Shown here: in pieces, positions 1-6,000 of the stretch
How positions within the stretch are numbered: position 1 is the stretch's first letter
Layout: the number at the start of each line of letters is the position of its first letter
Assembly (NCBI GenBank): GCA_905207485.1
Contig: CAJLLL010000035.1
Span: 1-21,376 of the forward strand
Length of the DNA: 21,376 bases
Source: an uncultured Phascolarctobacterium sp.
Lineage (GTDB): Bacteria > Bacillota > Negativicutes > Acidaminococcales > Acidaminococcaceae
Direction: 5' to 3'
Program-made: the position numbers and the translations under genes
Notes under the pieces: model-generated
What the model was told of the DNA's origin: nothing
The model's database searches: none
Seen by the model: the letters and a program-made list of their open reading frames with translations, nothing else

Positions 1-54
1 AGCACCTCCTTGCCAAGGAGGGGGTCGCGAGTTCGAATCTCGTTTTCCGCTCCA
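1..54 (+). tRNA. tRNA-Gly(GCC), 5' end cut by the window
   Basis: The 3' part of a tRNA. The anticodon stem CCTCC/GGAGG encloses the loop TTGCCAA, with anticodon GCC at 12-14. A T-arm with the TTCGAAT loop follows, then the acceptor 3' strand, a T discriminator and an encoded CCA at 52-54. The D-arm and acceptor 5' strand lie outside the window. Only 7 nt separate it from the next tRNA, so the two are probably co-transcribed. Confidence 0.93.
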
Positions 55-61
55 TTTTTTT

Positions 62-137
62 AGGGGTATAGCTCAACTGGTAGAGTAGCGGTCTCCAAAA
101 CCGTTGGTTGTGGGTTCGATTCCTACTGCCCCTGCCA
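62..137 (+). tRNA. tRNA-Trp(CCA)
   Basis: A complete 76-nt cloverleaf. The acceptor strand AGGGGTA pairs with TGCCCCT, the anticodon stem GCGGT/ACCGT encloses CTCCAAA with anticodon CCA at 95-97, the T-loop is TTCGATT, and CCA is encoded at 135-137. tRNA 3' ends are common targets of phage integrases, and phage genes on the opposite strand begin about 110 bp downstream. This tRNA could therefore be the chromosomal attachment gene at the left prophage boundary, but phage-carried tRNAs cannot be excluded. Confidence 0.95.
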
Positions 138-146
138 AGCAAAATC

Positions 147-180
147 AAGGCGCAGACTGGTTCTGCGCCTTTTCTATTTT
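147..180 (+). terminator. rho-independent terminator after the tRNAs
   Basis: A perfect 10-bp stem, AAGGCGCAGA (147-156) and TCTGCGCCTT (162-171), around a CTGGT loop is followed by a T-rich tract. It starts 9 nt after the tRNA-Trp CCA and should end the tRNA transcript. Confidence 0.9.
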
Positions 181-185
181 CCCTC

Positions 186-228
186 GGGGACAAAAGACCG
201 TTACTCTTTGGGGACAACGCGGGGACAA
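186..228. repeat. three direct GGGGACAA repeats, possible integrase arm sites
   Basis: GGGGACAA occurs at 186-193, 210-217 and 221-228, in a non-coding stretch just after tRNA-Trp and its terminator. The last two copies are 11 bp apart, about one helical turn. Short direct repeats next to a tRNA 3' end are typical of arm-type binding sites of tyrosine recombinases, so this may be half of an attachment site. No second copy of the tRNA end is visible in the window to define an att core. Confidence 0.4.
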
Positions 229-250
229 CCGCACCTTTTTACTATCTTTT

Positions 251-700
251 TTACCTTAAAACTTTGCATAGGCATACCGCTGCTATAATATAAGCTATGT
301 TGCGTTGGCGTTCGAGTTCCCTGCGTTCATTTTTCATTTCTTTGTTTAATATTTCTAATGATTTGTTGGCATGAGCTAATTGCGTCTGCTGCTGTTCCAA
401 GGTTATTCTCGATGCTTGCAGTTGCAGTTTCAGCTCCTGTGACTGCTTCTGCGCTTCGCTCAATGCTTGTTTCAATTTTATCAACTGTTCTTTCAGCGCT
501 TCCGAGCTCGTCTTGGAGGCGCTTATTGCTTTCTGTGCTCTCTGTAATTCGACCTCTAAGTTCGTCAGCTCGGTCGCTGTAATTGTGTAAACCTTCTCCG
601 GTTCCGCAGCTTCGCAACGCGAAACTAAAACCGGCCAGCAGCAATATAATAACGATAACAATATGAAAGCGATTGCGATTATTAGGTTTTTTCGTGTCAT
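251..700 (-). CDS. signal/TM-anchored coiled-coil protein, spanin-like candidate (149 aa)
   Basis: The product has an N-terminal hydrophobic segment (about residues 5-27), a long Gln/Leu/Lys-rich coiled coil (about 45-130) and a second hydrophobic helix close to the C-terminus (about 134-146). It is distal in the lysis block, beyond the amidase and holin candidates. That position and architecture suggest a role in the last envelope-disruption step, analogous to an Rz-type inner-membrane spanin, or another membrane-tethered lysis accessory. The start at 700 lies 5 nt past the start of the overlapping 126-residue gene. Both would be served by the same AGAGGA site, which is a little far from this ATG. 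I recognise the architecture, not a named family. The function is inferred from position and topology. Confidence 0.65.
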   Translation of the reverse strand: MTRKNLIIAIAFILLSLLYCCWPVLVSRCEAAEPEKVYTITATELTNLEVELQRAQKAISASKTSSEALKEQLIKLKQALSEAQKQSQELKLQLQASRITLEQQQTQLAHANKSLEILNKEMKNERRELERQRNIAYIIAAVCLCKVLR

Positions 701-707
701 TTTTCAT
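327..707 (-). CDS. TM/coiled-coil protein overprinted on its neighbour, spanin-like candidate (126 aa)
   Basis: The start codon at 707 has AGAGGAAA about 5 nt upstream, the best-placed ribosome site of this pair. The protein has a polar N-terminus rich in Lys/Asn/Arg, one TM helix (about residues 15-33) ending at Cys34, and a long coiled coil (about 43-125) rich in Glu, Ser and Arg. Apart from its first seven bases it lies entirely within the 149-residue gene, in another frame of the same strand. Known Rz/Rz1 spanin pairs use the same overlapping architecture. The sequence before Cys34 is LRS, a poor lipobox because of the Arg, so lipoprotein status is doubtful. Either partner could still be a by-chance frame, but both show a TM plus coiled coil. 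Confidence 0.62.
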   Translation of the reverse strand: MKNDTKKPNNRNRFHIVIVIILLLAGFSFALRSCGTGEGLHNYSDRADELRGRITESTESNKRLQDELGSAERTVDKIETSIERSAEAVTGAETATASIENNLGTAADAISSCQQIIRNIKQRNEK

Positions 708-735
708 AATTTCCTCTTATCATCTTCGTGAAGTT

Positions 736-852
736 ACGAATACGATATTCGTGTTGATTAATTTTATATTTTTGCAGATTAAAAGTCTTAAATTACCGCC
801 ATATTTGGCGTGTAAGCTGTTTTAATATATTACGTGACGAATTACATTCGTC
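736..852. promoter_or_regulatory. cluster of three dyads in the 708-914 intergenic region
   Basis: This non-coding, AT-rich gap holds three inverted repeats. ACGAATA/TATTCGT (736-742, 746-752) and GACGAAT/ATTCGTC (836-842, 846-852) share the core ACGAAT...ATTCGT, with 5-nt and 3-nt spacers respectively. CGCCA/TGGCG (797-801, 806-810) lies between them. They sit upstream of the overlapping spanin-like pair and could be operators or RNA hairpins in its leader. A weak minus-strand promoter, TTTAAG and TATAAA 18 bp apart (787-792, 763-768), lies between the dyads. I see no open reading frame here. Confidence 0.35.
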
Positions 853-914
853 TCATTTCAAAACAAGCCTACACTCCAAATAGAAAGGCGTTTTTTTCTT
901 GCTTTTAGCCTAAA

Positions 915-1013
915 TTACAGGCCGAACCAGTTGTGCATTGCTCCGAGTGCAAATCCGATGATAACTCCGAGCCAAAAGAATTTATCACCGGCAATCAATT
1001 TCAAAGTTTCCAT
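915..1013 (-). CDS. 32-residue single-TM peptide
   Basis: This small frame starts at 1013, with GGGGGTG about 7 nt upstream, and ends with TAA at 915-917. The peptide has a short charged N-terminus (METLKLIAGDK), a hydrophobic span FFWLGVIIGFALGAM and a C-terminal HNWFGL. One membrane helix is therefore expected. It lies between the amidase and the overlapping coiled-coil pair and has a plausible promoter of its own. A role as a small holin, pinholin or antiholin-like factor is only a guess from position. The ribosome site and the well-formed TM make it more likely real than not. Confidence 0.6.
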   Translation of the reverse strand: METLKLIAGDKFFWLGVIIGFALGAMHNWFGL

Positions 1014-1049
1014 GTTTTCACCCCCATATTTTCATTTTTCCTGTAAAAT

Positions 1050-1086
1050 ATTATAAGTATACTTTACAAAATTTCCATTTTTGCAA
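1050..1086 (-). promoter_or_regulatory. candidate sigma-70 promoter for the 32-residue gene
   Basis: Read on the minus strand, TTGCAA (1081-1086) is followed after 19 nt by TATACT, which leads directly into a perfect TATAAT (1050-1055). The spacer to TATACT is longer than the 17-nt optimum. TGTAAA/TTTACA (1042-1047, 1063-1068) flanks the -10 region as an inverted repeat. Transcription would start before the 32-residue gene and could continue into the spanin-like pair. Confidence 0.4.
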
Positions 1087-1118
1087 TCTTAACTTGCTGT
1101 AACCATAACGTTCCCCCT

Positions 1119-1146
1119 ATGTTCCCGACATTAATGTCGGGAACAT
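1119..1146. repeat. perfect 28-bp palindrome downstream of the amidase gene
   Basis: ATGTTCCCGACATT is followed by its exact reverse complement, with no mismatch and no spacer. It lies 18 bp beyond the amidase stop. As RNA it would make a strong hairpin ending the lysis transcript, but neither side has a clear U-run, so a classic rho-independent terminator is not certain. A dimeric protein binding site is the alternative. Confidence 0.75.
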
Positions 1147-1164
1147 TACTTTTACTTAAAGATA

Positions 1165-1707
1165 TTACAATCCATTGTGCTGCCACCAGATTGCTTTGCC
1201 TCTGACAACATCTCCACCCGGTTTAAGTTGTCCATCACCCGGAAGGTCAGGAAGCGACCATAAATCCCATCTTTCGCATGTGGTGCTGGGACCGTAATCG
1301 TCAAGCTCTGCTGCCTCACAGTGAGTCATAACGATGTTGCTATTAATAGCAAGCCCAAGTTCCTCACACAGTACAGCAACAACCTGCGCCATACTATCAA
1401 TTTGCGCAACAGTCGGCGGCTGGTCGCCATAGTCGATATTATCTGCTGAATATGCTACCGCTCCGGCGCAGCAGCACATTGCTACGCCTATTGCATCGCT
1501 ATTGCGCCGCCAAGTATGTTCTTTCAATTCTGCAAGGTCATCGGTAGTTGCAATAATAGCACCATCTTCATCTATACAAAGATGGTAGTCATCACTAAAC
1601 TGATGATAATTGCCGGCAGTCCAGTGCAGATAAATATGGTCGATTTTATTTTTGGCTGCGCGGGCTATTGCTCGCAATTCATCAAGGGTTATGCGTTTTT
1701 GCGACAT
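1165..1707 (-). CDS. endolysin, N-acetylmuramoyl-L-alanine amidase-like (Amidase_2)
   Basis: Likely the phage endolysin, cutting the amide bond between muramic acid and L-alanine. The 180-residue protein shows the fold's landmarks. LHWTAG (His28) comes after a predicted beta strand, followed by a substrate-loop region YHLCIDEDG and HTWRRN (His64). The block IVMTHCEAA (His129) is followed by Cys144, then RWDLWSLPDLPG. By analogy with T7-lysozyme-type amidases, His28, His129 and Cys144 are the probable zinc ligands. The start at 1707 is preceded by AGAGGAGG, 6 nt from the ATG. It overlaps the holin candidate by 26 bp, so translation is probably coupled. There is no signal peptide, so release would depend on the holin. 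The family is a confident call, the exact specificity less so. Confidence 0.85.
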   Translation of the reverse strand: MSQKRITLDELRAIARAAKNKIDHIYLHWTAGNYHQFSDDYHLCIDEDGAIIATTDDLAELKEHTWRRNSDAIGVAMCCCAGAVAYSADNIDYGDQPPTVAQIDSMAQVVAVLCEELGLAINSNIVMTHCEAAELDDYGPSTTCERWDLWSLPDLPGDGQLKPGGDVVRGKAIWWQHNGL

Positions 1708-2014
1708 TCTTATCCTCCTCTGTTAATATGTCACTAATGCCATCGCCGTTTGTGTCAACAGCGCTTTTGGATAAGTAACAAAGCGCCGCAATAAACGGCG
1801 CTCCGCACAAGACAACTATAATATCCTGTAACTCCTTTAACCCGGCGTTGCCAGTCCAGAAGCACATCCATATCCAAGTTCCAATATACAGCACTATACT
1901 GCCGAAAAGTAGTAGTATTGCCAAATGTACAATCCACACATTGCCTTTGGCTACTTCTAATTCAGGTAATTTTGTTATTAAAGAATTTAATGCTTTCTTT
2001 ATTTTTTCGAGCAA
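1682..2014 (-). CDS. holin candidate with an EF-hand-like C-terminus
   Basis: A 110-residue protein with two strong membrane segments (about 27-53 and 62-82), a charged amphipathic N-terminus, and an acidic C-terminal tail with the calcium-loop-like motif DTNGDGISD (87-95). Size, topology and its place directly before the amidase are typical of phage holins, which form lethal membrane holes to release endolysin. The start is a TTG at 2012-2014, supported by GAGGTGA about 6 nt upstream. It overlaps the preceding 109-residue gene by 16 bp and the amidase by 26 bp. The Asp-rich tail is unusual for a holin, and I cannot say whether it binds calcium. No specific holin family is recognised. Confidence 0.65.
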   Translation of the reverse strand: MLEKIKKALNSLITKLPELEVAKGNVWIVHLAILLLFGSIVLYIGTWIWMCFWTGNAGLKELQDIIVVLCGAPFIAALCYLSKSAVDTNGDGISDILTEEDKNVAKTHNP

Positions 2015-2328
2015 GTTGTATCACCTCGGCGGCACTCTATCATCGTTGTACGCAAAGTTTCCGTCTCTTGTTTTACTTCCTTCAATTCAACGAACAACGT
2101 TTTAATTTTTTCATTCATTGCTGCTCTGTCTTCCCGGCTTGCCTGCAACTCGTCAGATAGTTTGTTAAAGCCTTCACTTACTTTATCAAGACTGCCACGC
2201 AATGCGCGTACCTCTATCTCCCAGTTATGCCGCATTGATTCCATTTCAACTTTATGAGGTTTATTAAAAAGCCAAACACAGCAAAAAGTCGCTACACTAA
2301 AAAGCGCGCCCATTACGTCAATATCCAA
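1999..2328 (-). CDS. TM/coiled-coil protein of the lysis block (XhlA-like arrangement)
   Basis: A 109-residue protein with one N-terminal membrane helix (about residues 5-21) and a long coiled coil (about 40-96) that ends in a short Cys-containing tail. Similar small membrane-anchored coiled-coil proteins precede holin and amidase genes in many Bacillota phages, for example XhlA of PBSX. That comparison rests on topology and position, not on recognised sequence similarity. The likely start is the TTG at 2328, because AAGGCGG lies about 8 nt upstream. An ATG five codons later is the alternative. It overlaps the holin candidate by 16 bp and begins 21 bp after the fibre gene ends. Confidence 0.65.
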   Translation of the reverse strand: MDIDVMGALFSVATFCCVWLFNKPHKVEMESMRHNWEIEVRALRGSLDKVSEGFNKLSDELQASREDRAAMNEKIKTLFVELKEVKQETETLRTTMIECRRGDTTCSKK

Positions 2329-2349
2329 AATAGCACCGCCTTTAAAACA

Positions 2350-2985
2350 TTAACCTGCTGCCGCAGGAGTAATTGTACCAGTAATATTAGCAGTAGACTG
2401 GTCGCTTAAAGTAGCTGTACCACTTACTGCATTAGCCGTATTATCAAGGTTAATGGTCAGCGCAGTAATTTGTGCGCCGTCTTTACCCGGTGCGCCGTTA
2501 GCACCCGGAGTTCCCGGACTGCCCGCTGCACCAGTCGCGCCCTGTGGGACAACAAAGTCAAACACCGCTGCATTTGCAGTTCCGCTGTTGGTTACAGATG
2601 CTTTGCCGCCCGCCTCGCCGGTTGTCACGGTGCCAATTTTAATAGTAGCTGCTGCTCCATTCTTACCAGCGGCACCCGTTGCGCCAGTATCACCCTTCGG
2701 AATGGTCAGGTTTAACGCATATTCGGCGCCATTAGCAATAATTTCTGCTGCCGCCGAACTTCCTGCTTCGCCGGTAGTAACAGTACCAATTTTAATAGTT
2801 GGGGCCGTAATCTCACCACCACCTGCGGCAATACCGTTTTCAGCAATATAGCGCATATACATCTGCACTTTATTGGTCGGTCTTTCAATCATGCAGGTTG
2901 GAACCTCTCCAGTTGCAATGTAGTACAGCAAACATTCAAGTTCTGTTAAAGGTTCCGGCAGTTCAGTAATTTTTTCGATTGCCAT
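2350..2985 (-). CDS. collagen-like phage fibre/appendage protein (211 aa)
   Basis: The protein has a mostly helical N-terminal region (about 1-50), then two copies of the module TIKIGTVTTGEAG (63-75, 114-126). Each copy is followed by a beta-rich stretch and a Gly-X-Y collagen-like stretch (98-110 and 149-170). The C-terminus is a Thr/Ala-rich beta segment. Collagen-like triplets trimerise and are common in phage tail fibres, so a trimeric fibre or host-contact appendage is likely. I place the start at 2985 because GGAGAGTG lies about 7 nt upstream. An in-frame ATG at 3000 has no usable site and directly abuts a terminator. It follows the giant gene after that terminator and leads into the lysis genes. 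The ligand cannot be told. Confidence 0.75.
   Translation of the reverse strand: MAIEKITELPEPLTELECLLYYIATGEVPTCMIERPTNKVQMYMRYIAENGIAAGGGEITAPTIKIGTVTTGEAGSSAAAEIIANGAEYALNLTIPKGDTGATGAAGKNGAAATIKIGTVTTGEAGGKASVTNSGTANAAVFDFVVPQGATGAAGSPGTPGANGAPGKDGAQITALTINLDNTANAVSGTATLSDQSTANITGTITPAAAG
2608..2799 (-). repeat. duplicated coding module in the fibre gene
   Basis: The DNA at 2608-2646 and 2761-2799 encodes the same 13-residue peptide TIKIGTVTTGEAG, 153 bp apart. The segments after each copy align more loosely and each ends in Gly-X-Y triplets. This indicates an internal tandem duplication of a stalk module. Confidence 0.8.
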
Positions 2986-3003
2986 TTTTTCACTCTCCAT
3001 TTC

Positions 3004-3044
3004 GCAAAAATAAAAGAGGACAGAATAAATTTTCTGTCCTCTTA
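3004..3044 (-). terminator. rho-independent terminator after the giant gene
   Basis: A perfect 12-bp stem, AAGAGGACAGAA (3014-3025) with its complement at 3032-3043, around a 6-nt loop. On the minus strand it is followed by TTTATTTTT. It lies 37 bp after the giant gene's stop and would separate the virion operon from the fibre and lysis genes, unless antitermination or read-through occurs. Confidence 0.85.
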
Positions 3045-3080
3045 TTTATTTAAGCAGCTCTACGGCGCTGCTCCCCCAGC

Positions 3081-6000
3081 TTATTCATCAAGCGGCGTAT
3101 CTTTAGCAAAGCGCTTATCACTTTTTGTAAGGCTCGACTTGATACGTTCCTTGTTTGTCATTTGCATTTTGCGCACCGCATTTTGGAGCTGCTCGCCAGT
3201 TATCTTGTGCTCGCGCATAAGCTCATAGTCATCTCTATCGAGCTGCTCGCCGTTCACACGCTTTTCAGCCATATCCCGCAAAACTTTGGCTTTGGCATCC
3301 TTGGTGCGGGTGCGCTCTGCATATACCGCCGACTGCATATCGGTGGTAATAGCTTCTTCCACCGGACGGAACCCGGCAAGTTTAAGCGCACGGTCAAGCC
3401 CTTCGTACCTTGCGGCAATCTGCCCTCTGGTGTTGATTCGGTAGCCTTGTACCGCTTCCAATGTATGTCCAAGTGCAGGCGACCATGCTTTTATAATAGC
3501 CGTGCCTTCGCCGGATGCGGCGGCCTGTATAAGCTGTGCAATCGTGCTTCCTGTTGGGCCAGAAAGATTAGCCCAAATGCTTGCTTCATTCGGAATTACA
3601 TCAGCAAGACCAACTCGCCGCGATACATCTACGCCGACAGTGCCACCTGCTATACCATAAACCACAGAACGAGTAAATGGATTATCCCCAAAGTTTTTAA
3701 ACAGCCAAGCCTTAGCAAGCACCGAAGGCTTATATCCAAGCCATTCTTTCAGCCAATCATCAAGGTAATCAGCTCCGGGGAAGCCCAATAATCCAGCAAG
3801 CATAAAGTATGTTCCCCAGAACCTTGCTTTCTGCGCTCTCGTAGAACGTTTGCTCCACGGAGCAAGTTCTGCCATCATTTCCAATTCTTTAATTGGATAT
3901 TTGCGAAACATTAAAGCAAGGTCCCCAATCACAGTACCCGATAATTTTCGGAACATACCCGGCGCATCAGCGGCACCATAGTCAAAGTTTGCTTTGATAT
4001 TTACCTCATTGGCAAATGCGATTGCTTGTTTGTGACTCATACCCCTGTTAATGCCTTCATAGTAAGCTCCAAGCGTTGTAACCATTCGAGTAATGGTATC
4101 GGTTTTCTTAAACAGCACCATCGACTTATCAGCAATATCGTTGTAGGCGCGGAAGAAGGTGCCCAGCGGCGTAGTCGCACGTTTTTTGCGCCAATCACTG
4201 CCCTTTGTGCGGTTTCCAGTAAAACCACCTACGGTGTCCATTGACACATTACCTGTTACACCGGTCTCAATAATAACACGCTTATCGCGTGTATTCATAC
4301 GCTTCATTGCCGCAATGCCGTTGCCAGTTGCCTCAAAACCAATCAAGCCTATGGTATTCATAAGCTGAGACATATTAACAATGGCAGAAGATACGTTAAG
4401 AAAACCCAGTTTCGCCTTACTAACCTGAGCATTTACTTTGTTAGTAAGCGCAAGTGCCGCACGGTCGCCGTAAGTAGCCTGTAAGTTCTCACTCCACCAA
4501 GTCATACTGTTTAGCCAGTCATTTAGCTGCTTTTCCCATTTTGTCGGCGTGCCGTTATTATAACGGATGTAATCTTGGATGAGGTCTTCCATCGGGCTGC
4601 GAGTTTTTTCCTCATAACTTTTCTTGAAAGTGCGTTCATACAGCGGAATGGCTGCTGTTTTTGCGGGCTGCATAGCGCAGTAGCGGGACGATTGGGTAAT
4701 ATACCTCCCCAACGTACCAATAACATCAGTGTTATAACCGGTACGACCTTTCCTGTGCCGCAGGGAACCGAAAAATCTGTTGCGTGAACTGCGCCGTGTT
4801 GCGCCGTCTAATGCCGCTTGCGCTTCTGCAACACTCATTCTGCTGTTTTCAACAATCGCTCTTGTAAGCCTAATATAATCAGCATCGCTCACAATAACAG
4901 CATCACTTCCGTTAAATTTGGCATCGGATGCTGCATCGCCATCGCCCATATAGGTGTTGGCATCAAATACTTTTGGTTCGACATAAATCCGCAGATTCGG
5001 GTTGGCACTTTGGAATCTCTCCGCTTCTTTATAGGCGGCCTTTAAAGTTGTGCCACTGCCAATAGGCTGCATACCTTCCTCTGTTTCAACCATCACCATC
5101 CACTGTTCAAACATGTGCGGCAGGTAGCCTGTGATTTTGCCAATCGGCGGCGTTACACGTTCCACGGTCACTTCGTAATAACGCAGTGCCCCGCCGTAAA
5201 AATCAACGGACTTGGCGCTTATAACCTTGGCGTATGGACTGTTGCGCAGTTCTTTAAGCTGTGCTTCGCTCATTGCTTCCGGCTTGGTACTCTTATACAC
5301 TTTGCCTTTTTCGTAACGCACTTCGTATTCAGGCCCCGGCACAATCTTAAGTTTATTTGCCGGCACAAACTTGCCGCTTACAATATCTTTAACAACAAGG
5401 TTTTCGACAAACTTATCGTTCATCAAGCGACGCAAGTCCTTGGAAGAAACCTTATCATTGTATGTTTTCAGACCACGGTGGGCATCATTTACTGCTTTCC
5501 AAATGTTACGGATTAACTGCCGGGTCTGTGTATATGCTTTTACTACATTTTCACTGTAACCATCAGCCAAAAGCTCTTTGGCAGTGTATTCCTTTTGCTC
5601 CATTTCACCCGCAACCTGTAAATCCAAGTATTCGTCCAATTCCTCTTGGGTTTTTAAATGCCCCAAGGCATTATTGAAGTTCTTGTTCCAACGATTACGC
5701 AGTTTTTCCTGTAAGTCTTGCGCGCGTTTAAAGATGTTATAGAAGGATTTGAACACAGGGTATTTCTCCGCAATGCGCGAAGGCGAAGAAAGCCACTCCT
5801 TGAAGTAAACAGGGCCTTCGCCTTTCTTTTCCTGTGGAGTTTTTTCTTTCTTTTTAACAATAATGCCAGCATCTTCGGCGTTCTTTTCTGCACGTTCGTT
5901 TGCTGCTGCCAAGGTTGCTGCAATATCGTCCTTGGTACGCTTCCCTTCGATACTGCCATCTTCGGCAATAGAAAATTGCGCCGTTCCATCTGGGCGTTCT

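Noticed and set aside
108..293. 61-codon plus-strand frame starting in tRNA-Trp
   Set aside because: It overlaps the tRNA and its terminator and has no coding character.
138..1164. CRISPR array or diversity-generating retroelement
   Set aside because: No regularly spaced repeats and no reverse transcriptase or template/variable repeat pair were seen here or elsewhere in the window.
1782..1802. Inverted repeat AGCGCCG...CGGCGCT
   Set aside because: Inside the coding part of the holin candidate with no U-run. Explained by Ala/Pro codons.
2453..2851. Plus-strand Pro/Ala/Val-rich frames opposite the fibre gene
   Set aside because: Complement of Gly-X-Y and Ala/Thr codons, a known source of spurious open frames.
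5654..5989. 111-codon same-strand frame in another phase of the giant gene
   Set aside because: Arg/Lys/Leu-rich out-of-frame translation with no ribosome site. Unlike 8783-9238, the giant frame here is ordinary protein.
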